A stretch of 56,050 nt of DNA from Ensifer sp. IC3342. GTDB taxonomy: Bacteria; Pseudomonadota; Alphaproteobacteria; Rhizobiales; Rhizobiaceae. Position numbers and translations under genes: made by a program. The notes under the pieces were generated by a model. That model saw only the letters and a list, made by a program, of their open reading frames with translations, did not search any database and was not told the origin of the DNA. The DNA lies in contig NZ_JADYVE010000022.1 of assembly GCF_020193655.1 (NCBI RefSeq), positions 1 to 56,050 on the forward strand, given 5' to 3'. Shown in pieces: positions 44,621 to 52,491 of the stretch; the stretch's first letter is position 1, and the number at the start of each line of letters is the position of its first letter.

Positions 44621-44643
44621 GACCAAACGACCAAACGACCATT
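44621..44643. repeat. Short tandem repeat gaccaaac before the metallo-hydrolase gene
   Basis: gaccaaac occurs twice head to tail (44621-44636) and a third partial copy (gacca) follows. The last copy can pair with cgtggttt just downstream. The 44442-44686 gap holds no gene. The repeat might be an operator or RNA element; nothing else supports a role. Confidence 0.35.
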
Positions 44644-44686
44644 TCGTGGTTTTCCGGACTCATGAAATCCCGAGGAAGAAGGGAAG

Positions 44687-46561
44687 ATGACTCTCATCCA
44701 GCGTTCTGAACATTTGTGGGAATTCCGCGACACCTGTAACGTCTATGTTCTGAAGAGCGGAACGAAATGCGTTCTGATCGATACAGGCTCGGGAGCCGTT
44801 CTGCAGCACCTCGCGAGTATCGGTATCGAGCGCGTCGACTGGGTATTACATACCCATCACCACCGGGATCAGTGCTGGGGTACTCCGACTGTTAAGAAGG
44901 CCGGAGCACGAATTGCCGTCCCGGAATACGAACGTCACCTGTTCGAAAATCCTGAGGCTTTTTGGCAGGCTCGACGTATCTACGACAACTACGGCAACAG
45001 CAATACATTTTTCTCCTTAGGAGAAAATCTCCCCGTCGATGCTGTGCTCGAGGATTACGGTACCTTTATCTGGGAGGAGTATGGATTCCGCGTGCTGCCG
45101 GCAAAGGGGCATACCTTTGGCATGGTCGGCCTGATCACGAAAGTAGATGGCAGGAAGATTGCCTTTACAGGTGATCTCATGACACGCGGCGGCCGACTCT
45201 ACCAACTTCATGCAATGGAATATGGCTACGGAGATTTGCTCGGTGTCGAATTCACGATGCAATCCATTCTCGCTCTCAAAAGGGAGAACGTCGAGTGCGC
45301 CTATCCTTCGCATGGAGCGCCGATCACCGAAGTAGCCGACGATGTTGGGAGACTTGAGTCGCGTCTTGAATCGCTTGCAAAAATAGGCCGACTGTTCACG
45401 TCGGGCCGTAACAGCGGGTTCAATGACCAGCAGACGCTTCGCGAAAGCAAGTTGCAACGCATCACTGAACATCTCCTGTGGGCCGGGCCCTACACGTGTT
45501 CGAACTTCTACATCGTGCTTAGCGGGAGCGGGCACGCCATGATGATCGACTATGGTTTTGCTTCAGCGGGGCATCTCCATGCAGGCCCTGATCACGATGG
45601 TATGCAGGCGCTGCGTTTCATCGCGCATCACCTGGATCAGTTACGCGACGATTATGGAGTGCGGGAGATCGAACTCGTCGTTCCCACGCATATTCACGAC
45701 GACCACGTCTGTGGCATACCGTTCCTCCAAAGGCATTTCGGCACGCAGTGCTGGGCTCTTGATTGCGTCGCCGGCGTCATCGCGGATCCTGCCGCCTGGG
45801 CAAGCACACCATGTTGCTTTCACAAACCCATTGAGGTGCAGCGGACTCTGCGCGATGGCGAGACTTTTCGTTGGCGAGGATTCGACTTCGAAGCTCATTA
45901 CGCTCCGGGTCAAACCGAGTACCACGCAATCATTCTTGCCGTTATCGACGGCAAGCGGATCGTCTTTGGAGGAGACAATCTGTTCCTCTTCAATCCCGAG
46001 TCCGAAGGAATTGAACAGGACATCGTTGTCCAGTCTACGGTAATGCGCAACAGCTTCCAGTTGGAAATGCATCGCCGCTGCGCGCAACTGATTCAGGCAA
46101 TCAAGCCTGACCTGGTGTGTCCCGGGCACGGAGAGTTGATTGTTATGGATCAGTCGCGGATCGATGGATACACGGACTACATCGAACGTAAGGAAGCGGC
46201 TTTTCGTGGAATCGTAAACAGCCCTCCGGATCATTTCATTGATCTGTTTTGGGCGCGAATGCTGCCCTATTTTGCGGAGGTCCGACCAAACAGCACGGTC
46301 ACTTATACAGTCAAGGTCCGCAATAATTTGGAGCGCACGGCGACGTACAGCGCTCGTCTTCTCCCGGCATTTGGATGGGCTTCGCACGGAGAAGCCGATG
46401 GCATTACACTTGAGCCTAGCCAACACGGCGAGTTGGTGCTTGTGGCCGTTGCGCCGTCGCAGGCAGAGCCGCGGCGACGGCTCATCACCGCTGAAGTTTT
46501 CATCGATGGCAGATCGCAGGGGCCTATCTGCGAAGCACTGGTCTCGACATTAGGTGATTAA
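44687..46561 (+). CDS. Tandem metallo-beta-lactamase-fold protein with C-terminal beta domain
   Basis: A 624-residue cytoplasmic protein with two MBL folds. Domain 1 (about residues 1-240) carries a variant first motif, HTHHHRDQCWG near residue 55, plus KGHTFGM, FTGDLM and YPSHG. Domain 2 (about 255-500) has the canonical THIHDDH near residue 334, GGDN and CPGHG, but PGQTEYH where PGHT is usual. Residues ~510-624 look like an Ig-type beta sandwich (VRPNSTVTYTVKVRNNLERTA). MBL hydrolases cleave lactams, lactones, thioesters and cyclic amides, so a lactam such as a cyclic dipeptide or pyroglutamyl compound is conceivable. It lies between transporter 2 and the hydroxyproline enzymes. The ribosome site is gaggaagaaggg. 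Confidence 0.75.
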   Translation: MTLIQRSEHLWEFRDTCNVYVLKSGTKCVLIDTGSGAVLQHLASIGIERVDWVLHTHHHRDQCWGTPTVKKAGARIAVPEYERHLFENPEAFWQARRIYDNYGNSNTFFSLGENLPVDAVLEDYGTFIWEEYGFRVLPAKGHTFGMVGLITKVDGRKIAFTGDLMTRGGRLYQLHAMEYGYGDLLGVEFTMQSILALKRENVECAYPSHGAPITEVADDVGRLESRLESLAKIGRLFTSGRNSGFNDQQTLRESKLQRITEHLLWAGPYTCSNFYIVLSGSGHAMMIDYGFASAGHLHAGPDHDGMQALRFIAHHLDQLRDDYGVREIELVVPTHIHDDHVCGIPFLQRHFGTQCWALDCVAGVIADPAAWASTPCCFHKPIEVQRTLRDGETFRWRGFDFEAHYAPGQTEYHAIILAVIDGKRIVFGGDNLFLFNPESEGIEQDIVVQSTVMRNSFQLEMHRRCAQLIQAIKPDLVCPGHGELIVMDQSRIDGYTDYIERKEAAFRGIVNSPPDHFIDLFWARMLPYFAEVRPNSTVTYTVKVRNNLERTATYSARLLPAFGWASHGEADGITLEPSQHGELVLVAVAPSQAEPRRRLITAEVFIDGRSQGPICEALVSTLGD

Positions 46562-46657
46562 GTCCCCGCTGGCTGCGGAAAGGCGAGTGCAAAGCGTGGC
46601 AGATCACAAAGTTCCCAGGGGAGCCAGAGGTTCTGCTCCCTGATCGAAAGAGAGCAA

Positions 46658-47917
46658 ATGACAGAGACTAGCGTCGTTGTAATAGGTGCCGGAATCATCG
46701 GGCTGAGTGTTGCCTTCGAGGTGCTACAGTCAGGAGCAAGCGTCACTATCGTTGACCGAGACCCGGCAGGCGACAAAGCGTCCTACGGCAACGCTGGCGG
46801 CATCGCCGTAACAGAGGTCATACCAGCGTCTGTTCCAGGATTGTGGAAGAAAGTGCCGTTCTGGCTATTGGATCCCCTCGGCCCGCTGGCGCTTCGAGTC
46901 GGGCATGCACCCCAAATGATACCGTGGCTGTGGAATTTTGCGCGAGTGGGCTCGGCATCTGAAGTCGCGCGAATATCCAAGGCGCTGGCCTCGATAAACA
47001 ATCGAGTTTACGACGATCTGGTGCCGCTCTTTAATAAAGTTGGTCTTGCGGGCGACTTGTTCCGCAAGGGCGCCCTGACAGTCTACGAGACGGAGAATGG
47101 ATTTCTCAGAGACAAACATGAATGGGAGATCAAGCGTGCGCTGGGAGTTGAGATACAGGAGCTGTCAGCAAGCGATGTAAGAGACATGGAGCCGGCTCTT
47201 GGCCCAATTGTGCAAAGTGGAGTTTTTACGCCTCAATGGTCGCACATCACGGATCCGCAAAAAGTCGTTGATGTCTTGCGCATGTGGCTTGTCGCGAACG
47301 GTGCAGAAATCCTCCAGGGTCAGGTAGACCGGGTTTATTCGACCCGCGGCGGGGCGGAGGTTGCACTGAATGGCGGCTCGACGCTTGCCGCCACGAAGGT
47401 TGTGATCGCAGCAGGAGCATGGTCGGCCCAATTTGCCCGGCAGTTGGGGGATCCTGTGCTTCTTGAGAGTGAGCGAGGATACAACACTACTATCGCCGCG
47501 CCTGGAGTTACGCTTGAACGTGAGGTGATATTCGCGGATCGGAAGTTTGTAGCAACGCCGCTTTCTGTCGGATTGCGGATCGGCGGAGCTGCGGAGTTCG
47601 GTGGACTACGGTCTCCCCCAAACTTCAAACGCTCGAAGGCACTGGTGAAGCTTGCGAGGCTTTATTTCCCGGGACTTACAGAAGACGGGGGTGTTGAATG
47701 GGCTGGCCACCGGCCAGCCACACCCGACAGTCTGCCTGTCATCGGCAGGTCGTCTGGTAGCCGACACATCATTTATGCATTCGGGCATGGACATTTGGGG
47801 CTGACCCAGGGTCCAACAACAGGCAAGCTCGTCGGTGAGCTTATTTTTGAACGTTCCCCAAGCCTCGATCTTTCGCCATTTTCCGCGGCACGCTTCTCTT
47901 TCAGGAAAGGAAAATGA
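46658..47917 (+). CDS. hypO: FAD-dependent D-amino-acid dehydrogenase, probable D-hydroxyproline dehydrogenase (HypO)
   Basis: A 419-residue DadA-type flavoprotein. The Rossmann FAD motif is VVVIGAGIIGLSVAFEVLQSG, followed by ASYGNAGGIAV; the C-terminal FAD block is GHRPATPDSLPVIGRS...YAFGHGHLGLTQGP. It probably oxidises cis-4-hydroxy-D-proline to Delta1-pyrroline-4-hydroxy-2-carboxylate. The assignment rests on its ATG-to-ATG coupling with the epimerase one base downstream, the standard hyp pairing. DadA-like enzymes acting on other D-amino acids look the same at this level. The first codon follows a gap of 96 bp after the metallo-hydrolase. Confidence 0.82.
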   Translation: MTETSVVVIGAGIIGLSVAFEVLQSGASVTIVDRDPAGDKASYGNAGGIAVTEVIPASVPGLWKKVPFWLLDPLGPLALRVGHAPQMIPWLWNFARVGSASEVARISKALASINNRVYDDLVPLFNKVGLAGDLFRKGALTVYETENGFLRDKHEWEIKRALGVEIQELSASDVRDMEPALGPIVQSGVFTPQWSHITDPQKVVDVLRMWLVANGAEILQGQVDRVYSTRGGAEVALNGGSTLAATKVVIAAGAWSAQFARQLGDPVLLESERGYNTTIAAPGVTLEREVIFADRKFVATPLSVGLRIGGAAEFGGLRSPPNFKRSKALVKLARLYFPGLTEDGGVEWAGHRPATPDSLPVIGRSSGSRHIIYAFGHGHLGLTQGPTTGKLVGELIFERSPSLDLSPFSAARFSFRKGK

Positions 47918-47918
47918 G

Positions 47919-48920
47919 ATGCCACGCCACACATTCTTCTGCATCGACGCCCACACATGCGGAAATCCGGTGCGCCTCGTGGTTGGCGGTGGTCCACTTC
48001 TGCCGAACGTCTCAATGGCGGAGAAGCGAGAGATCTTTCTCCGCGATCACGACTGGGTCCGCAGGGCGCTTATGTTCGAGCCGCGTGGCCACGATGGAAT
48101 GTCCGGAGCAATCCTTTATCCCTCGTCGCGCGACGATTGCGACGTCGGAATTCTCTTCATCGAAGTCAGCGGTTGTTTGCCGATGTGTGGCCACGGAACG
48201 ATTGGCGCTGTAACGGCTGCGATCGAAGAGGGGTTAGTCGTCCCAAAAAGTAAAGGGAAACTATCACTTGAAGCACCGGCGGGCAAAATTGAAGTCGAGT
48301 ATGTCCGAAGTGGTGAACTCGTTGAGCAGGTACGCCTGTTCAACGTGGCAAGTTATCTGCACGCTCAGGACATCGAACTCGACATTCCTGGCCTAGGATT
48401 GATCAAAATCGACGTCGCTTATGGTGGGAACTATTATGCAATCATCGAGCCACAGGTGAACTGGCCCGGTCTGGACGGAATGAGCGCGAACGATATTCTT
48501 CGGCTGAGTCCGCTTGTCCGACACGCTGCGGAAGTAAAACTCGCGCCTGTACATCCCGAGGATCGGCGTATCCGCGGCGTCAGCCACGTGATGTGGACCG
48601 ACAAGCCACGCCTGGAGCGCGCCCATGGTCGCAATGCGGTCTTCTACGGTGACAAAGCCGTCGATCGCTCCCCATGCGGGACAGGGTCCTCGGCGCGTAT
48701 GGCGCAGCTGGTGGCGCGCGGCCGGATGAACGTCGGAGACACGTTCGTGCACGAGAGCATTATCGGAACCACATTTGACTGCAGGGTCGAGGGAGAAACT
48801 CAGGTCGGTGACAAGGAGGCGATCAAGCCCAGCGTGGCTGGTTGGGCACGCGTAATCGGCCACAACACGATTTTTGTTTCGACGATTGACCCGCTTGCGC
48901 ACGGATTCCAGATCGCGTGA
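47919..48920 (+). CDS. hypRE: 4-hydroxyproline 2-epimerase (proline racemase family)
   Basis: A 333-residue protein starting MPRHTFFCIDAHTCGNPVRLV. Both catalytic cysteines are present, Cys90 in CLPMCGHGTIG and Cys253 in DRSPCGTGSSARMA, so it is an epimerase/racemase and not a trans-3-hydroxyproline dehydratase, which lacks the first Cys. It inverts trans-4-hydroxy-L-proline to cis-4-hydroxy-D-proline, the entry step of the bacterial pathway. The start ATG 47919 has aggaaagg upstream and overlaps the environment of the hypO stop (ATGAGATG), so the pair is coupled. A proline racemase role is less likely given the hyp neighbours. Confidence 0.88.
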   Translation: MPRHTFFCIDAHTCGNPVRLVVGGGPLLPNVSMAEKREIFLRDHDWVRRALMFEPRGHDGMSGAILYPSSRDDCDVGILFIEVSGCLPMCGHGTIGAVTAAIEEGLVVPKSKGKLSLEAPAGKIEVEYVRSGELVEQVRLFNVASYLHAQDIELDIPGLGLIKIDVAYGGNYYAIIEPQVNWPGLDGMSANDILRLSPLVRHAAEVKLAPVHPEDRRIRGVSHVMWTDKPRLERAHGRNAVFYGDKAVDRSPCGTGSSARMAQLVARGRMNVGDTFVHESIIGTTFDCRVEGETQVGDKEAIKPSVAGWARVIGHNTIFVSTIDPLAHGFQIA

Positions 48921-48929
48921 CCACCTTAT

Positions 48930-48943
48930 CCAGAGCAATCTGG
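48930..48943 (+). terminator. Small GNRA-loop hairpin after the epimerase
   Basis: ccaga and tctgg enclose the tetraloop gcaa, a stable small hairpin 10 bp after the stop. There is no T tract. It may protect or process the message. Confidence 0.35.
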
Positions 48944-49004
48944 TGGTAGGTCCAAGGATCTGCCTCATCAAACGGACACACAAGTCGCCTTCACAGGAAG
49001 AATT

Positions 49005-49793
49005 ATGAGTTCAATCACTCCTTCGTCAGCGCAGCAAGTTCGGCAAATGGCCCGTGCCGGCGTTTTGTCAGGCCCAACGGCCAACCTTGCTCCGGGTTTC
49101 GTACAAGCTAATCTTGCAATTTTACCGCGCGACCTTGCGTATGATTTTCTATTGTTCTGTCAACGCAATCCAAAGCCATGCCCTCTCCTAGGTGTGTCAG
49201 AACCGGGCGCAACGTCGATCTCCGACCTCGGGCATGACCTAGACATTCGTACGGACGTGCCGCGCTATCGCCTCTGGAAAAATGGGGTGCTCGTTGATGA
49301 GTTGCAGGACATCACGGAGATATGGCGCGAAGACTTGGTGACATTTGCGCTCGGCTGCTCTTTCTCTTTTGAAGAAGCTTTGTTGGCGGCCGGCGTGCCG
49401 GTTCGACACATTGAAGAGGGTCGTAACGTGCCGATGTTCTGCTCATCAATCGACACCACGCCTTCCGGCGTGTTCTCCGGTCCGCTCGTCGTATCTATGC
49501 GACCCATGCTTCCGGAACAGGCAACCAAAGCAGTGCAGATCACCGGGCGGTTCCCTTCGGTACACGGCGCTCCAATCCACTTGGGCGATCCGGAGACGAT
49601 CGGCATTAGCGACGTCATGAATCCAGATTACGGAGATGCCGTGACGATCCGACCTGGCGAAATCCCAGTCTTTTGGGCTTGTGGAGTAACTCCCCAGGCG
49701 GCCATCGTGCGCGCCAAGCCAGACATCAGCATAACCCATGCGCCAGGACATATGCTCCTTACAGATATATTGAACAGCAGATTCTCAATCTAA
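49005..49793 (+). CDS. DUF1445 (YcsI-type putative hydro-lyase / D-glutamate cyclase family)
   Basis: A 262-residue member of the DUF1445 family. Marks are ANLAPGFVQANLAILPRDLAYDF, CQRNPKPCPLLGVSEPG, IWREDLVTFALGCSFSFEEALL, GPLVVSMRPM and GDPETIGISD, with VFWACGVTPQ near the end. The mitochondrial homologue cyclises D-glutamate to 5-oxo-D-proline. In Bacillus subtilis the homologue ycsI lies among the ycsF (pxpA) and kipI/kipA genes. That fits the pxp genes in this window, 29 kb away, and points to D-glutamate or pyroglutamate metabolism. The ribosome site aggaag precedes ATG 49005. It is the last gene before the next operator. Confidence 0.8.
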   Translation: MSSITPSSAQQVRQMARAGVLSGPTANLAPGFVQANLAILPRDLAYDFLLFCQRNPKPCPLLGVSEPGATSISDLGHDLDIRTDVPRYRLWKNGVLVDELQDITEIWREDLVTFALGCSFSFEEALLAAGVPVRHIEEGRNVPMFCSSIDTTPSGVFSGPLVVSMRPMLPEQATKAVQITGRFPSVHGAPIHLGDPETIGISDVMNPDYGDAVTIRPGEIPVFWACGVTPQAAIVRAKPDISITHAPGHMLLTDILNSRFSI

Positions 49794-49878
49794 CGAAGTC
49801 TGCATCGATCCCGGCATGCTTTCTTAAAAAGCGCGCACGTCTTGCAAGGGAAACCCGGAGATCACTCCTGCGGATTTG

Positions 49879-49928
49879 CTGGATCCAATCTACAATCTGT
49901 TGACAGTCGTCGATCCTGGTGCTCAATT
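49879..49928 (+). promoter_or_regulatory. Duplex GGATCC operator before the amidotransferase-RidA operon (site D)
   Basis: ctggatccaatctaca (49879-49894), TTGACA at 49900-49905 and a degenerate second core CGATCC (49911-49916) exactly 30 bp after the first GGATCC. A weak -10 (tcaatt, 49923-49928) is 17 bp after TTGACA. It lies in the 252-bp gap 49794-50045, which holds no other gene. A very strong ribosome site (aaggaggaa, from 50009) stands ~28 bp before the usable ATG at 50046. Confidence 0.72.
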
Positions 49929-50045
49929 CCTGTCGCGCACAGGACCTGAGATCGACCCCCGCTCAAGCGTCGTTCTCGGCAGCATGTCGTGCGCCGCTCT
50001 AGTGCAACAAGGAGGAAGTTAGACGCGAGTCGTCTACTTGCTGTT

Positions 50046-50774
50046 ATGGTCAAAACGCCACGCCCAGTTATCGGGATCACGCCCGATATCAACGACATTG
50101 CTGAACCTGAAACCGAGTATGTCCTGCGCCGCAACTATGCGGATGCGGTGTACCGCGCCGGCGGAATTCCGGTCATCCTGCCCTACGCCGCAGATGTCGA
50201 CGGGTATCTGGAGAGCGTGGACGGCGTCCTGATTAGCGGCGGAATGTTCGATATCGATCCGATGCTGTACCACCAGGAAGCGCGAAAGGCTTATGTAGTG
50301 AAGCCGCCCCGCACTGCTTTTGAAAAAGCGCTGATCGAGTGCGCTCTGGAGCGCAAAATTCCAGTTCTTGGGATCTGCAACGGGATGCAGCTTTTGGCGG
50401 TATGTCTAGGAGGGCAACTGATCCAGGATGTCGCTAGCGAACTTGAGAACGCTCTCGAGCACAAGCCGAGTCAGGCCGCCACAAACGCGCATCATGAGAT
50501 CGACATTGTCGGCCAATCTCGCAACCTGATTGGTCTCGGGGCAGGGCGGTATCGCGTTAACAGCGTGCATCATCAAGCGGTTCTGCCTTCGGAGGCATAT
50601 CGCATGATCGCTGTCGCTGAGGACGGGGTGATCGAGGCGATCGAATCGAGCACTGGGGGCTTTGCCGTGGGTGTGCAGTGGCATCCCGAATACGAAGTCA
50701 GCCCAATCGACAATGCGATCTTGCGCAGTTTCATAACTGCCGCGAGCGAATATTCCTCAGGGAGGAACAGCTAG
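50046..50774 (+). CDS. Class I glutamine-amidotransferase-like hydrolase (PuuD/peptidase C26 type)
   Basis: A 242-residue protein of the gamma-glutamyl-GABA hydrolase family. The nucleophile is Cys111 in VLGICNGMQLLAV and the triad is completed by His213 and Glu215 in VQWHPEYE. VNSVHHQAV is also typical. It should cleave gamma-glutamyl amides or peptides, releasing glutamate. The start is ATG 50046 (MVKTPRPVIGITPD); the frame stays open back to 49989. The nearest strong ribosome site is ~28 bp upstream with no in-frame start beside it, so translation initiation is odd. It leads an operon with RidA, a D-amino-acid dehydrogenase, an M19 protein and a C39-like protein. Confidence 0.86.
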   Translation: MVKTPRPVIGITPDINDIAEPETEYVLRRNYADAVYRAGGIPVILPYAADVDGYLESVDGVLISGGMFDIDPMLYHQEARKAYVVKPPRTAFEKALIECALERKIPVLGICNGMQLLAVCLGGQLIQDVASELENALEHKPSQAATNAHHEIDIVGQSRNLIGLGAGRYRVNSVHHQAVLPSEAYRMIAVAEDGVIEAIESSTGGFAVGVQWHPEYEVSPIDNAILRSFITAASEYSSGRNS

Positions 50775-50776
50775 TG

Positions 50777-51250
50777 ATGTCTCAGACACCTGAAAAGCGT
50801 CTAGAAGTGCTTGGCCTGCGATTGCCGCGAGTTTCTAGGCCAGCCGGCAATCTTCTCGGATACAAAGTCGACCATGGTCTGGTTTATATATCGGGGCAGC
50901 TTCCCCTCGACGATGGTGAAGTCAAGTGTCTCGGAGAAGTTGGACAGGCACTGTCGCGTGAGGATGCTTACGAAGCTGCGAAACTTGCGGCGCTCAACGT
51001 TTTGGGGCAATTGTCGATCGCGACGGGCGGGGACCTCTCAAAGGTCGCCGAAATTGTCAAAGTGTCCGGGTTTGTAAATTGCGTTCCGGACTTCATCGAC
51101 ATTCCCTTCGTCGTAAACGGCGCCTCTGATCTCCTCGTATCGGTGTTTGGGGACGCCGGAAGCCACGCACGTTTTGCTATTGGCACGGCATCACTTCCAC
51201 GCGGTGTGCCGGTCGAGGTCGACGTAATTGCTCGCCTTGACGGGGCGTGA
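50777..51250 (+). CDS. RidA-family protein (YjgF/UK114)
   Basis: A 157-residue RidA-like protein: NLLGYKVDHGLVYISGQLPLDDG, AAKLAALNVLGQLSIATGGDLSKV, and the Arg of SHARFAIGTASLPRGVPVEVDVIA, which corresponds to the key arginine of imine deaminases. RidA proteins hydrolyse reactive imines and enamines. The next gene, 3 bp downstream, is a D-amino-acid dehydrogenase that makes imino acids, so this RidA probably hydrolyses its product. The ribosome site ggaggaa lies 10 bp before ATG 50777, just after the upstream stop. Confidence 0.88.
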   Translation: MSQTPEKRLEVLGLRLPRVSRPAGNLLGYKVDHGLVYISGQLPLDDGEVKCLGEVGQALSREDAYEAAKLAALNVLGQLSIATGGDLSKVAEIVKVSGFVNCVPDFIDIPFVVNGASDLLVSVFGDAGSHARFAIGTASLPRGVPVEVDVIARLDGA

Positions 51251-51253
51251 TCG

Positions 51254-52456
51254 ATGAGCGACGTGTTCGTTTTGGGAGCTGGCGTCGTCGGTATGACTAC
51301 CGCCTACGCCTTGGCTAGCAGAGGTCACAGCGTTACCGTCATCGATGCCGGACTGGCGCCCGCTGAGCGCGGTGCGAGCTTTGGTAACGGCGCGCAACTG
51401 AGTTATGCCTTCACCGACGCATTGGCCTCGCCTTCACTTGTTGCCAACCTGCCGATGTATCTGCTTGGGAGAGATCCGGCCTTCAGGTTGACTCCGACGC
51501 TATCGCCGAAGTTTTGGGGGTGGAGCCTCAGGTTCTTAGCCAACTCGTCCAGGGCCAGTTTTGAGCGGAACACAATCGAAGTGCTCAAACTCGCAATGGA
51601 GAGCCGCTGCGCGTTCGCGGATCTCTCCAGCAAATTCCATTTCGATCACCGAAGCACTGGCAAGCTTAACCTCTATTCGAGCCATGTAGCGCTGCGGAAT
51701 GCCGAGGCTCTGGCACGACTAAAAAACAGACACGGAGCCGATCAGAAAATTCTGACGCCCGACGAGGCCATCGAACGGGAACCAGCATTGGCCGGCTATG
51801 GCCACGCTTTCGTCGGAGCTTTGTGGTCGCCTTTTGATGAAGCCGGTGACTCCCGGCTCTTCTGCCAAAACATCCACCGCCTGCTGCAATCGGACTACGG
51901 GGTAAAGTTCAAGTTCGATACCGAGATCAAGTCCTTGAAGACTCGAGGTCAGAAAATCAATTCGATCGTCACCAGCGCAGGTGAGTTCGAATGCGAGCGC
52001 GCGGTCATCGCCCTGGGTGTCTGGAGCGCTGCTATAGCCAAGTCGAGTGGCATCAGGCTCCCCATCTGGCCAATGCAGGGTTATTCATTGACCGTTCCTG
52101 CGACGAGCATGGCCCCGTCGTCGAGCATCACCGATACGACCCGCAAAGTCGTGTTTTGCAAAATTGGCGACAGACTGCGGATTGCCGGGCTAGCCGACAT
52201 CGGTGACAGTCGCGCTACCTTCAGACCGGATCGTTTCCAAACGCTTCTTGAAACTGCCAGAGGCATTTTCCCGGACGCTGGCGACTACAACGCGAACCTC
52301 AATGCCTGGACGGGCCTAAGGCCCATGACACCAAACAGTCAGCCGATTGTCGGGGCAAGCAAGGTTGCTGGCTTGTTCCTCAATTGCGGACATGGATCGC
52401 TGGGTTGGACGCTCTCCATGGCTACCGCTCTGCGACTCGCTGCCGTCATTAACTAA
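51254..52456 (+). CDS. FAD-dependent D-amino-acid dehydrogenase (DadA family), second copy
   Basis: A 400-residue flavoprotein with the FAD fold VFVLGAGVVGMTTAYALASRG, ASFGNGAQLSYAFTDALASP (a DadA hallmark), WPMQGYSLTVPA and the C-terminal block GLRPMTPNSQPIVGASK...NCGHGSLGWTLS. It resembles classical DadA (D-alanine/broad D-amino-acid dehydrogenase) more than the HypO-like protein at 46.7 kb. It probably passes electrons to the respiratory chain and yields imino acids for the coupled RidA. It sits between RidA (3 bp) and an M19 protein (35 bp). Confidence 0.88.
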   Translation: MSDVFVLGAGVVGMTTAYALASRGHSVTVIDAGLAPAERGASFGNGAQLSYAFTDALASPSLVANLPMYLLGRDPAFRLTPTLSPKFWGWSLRFLANSSRASFERNTIEVLKLAMESRCAFADLSSKFHFDHRSTGKLNLYSSHVALRNAEALARLKNRHGADQKILTPDEAIEREPALAGYGHAFVGALWSPFDEAGDSRLFCQNIHRLLQSDYGVKFKFDTEIKSLKTRGQKINSIVTSAGEFECERAVIALGVWSAAIAKSSGIRLPIWPMQGYSLTVPATSMAPSSSITDTTRKVVFCKIGDRLRIAGLADIGDSRATFRPDRFQTLLETARGIFPDAGDYNANLNAWTGLRPMTPNSQPIVGASKVAGLFLNCGHGSLGWTLSMATALRLAAVIN

Positions 52457-52491
52457 GAATCAACTGGAACGAATAGCAAAGGAAGCATCGG

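Noticed and set aside
44621..44643. CRISPR-like short repeats
   Set aside because: Only two and a half 8-bp units with no spacers; no array and no cas genes anywhere in the window.
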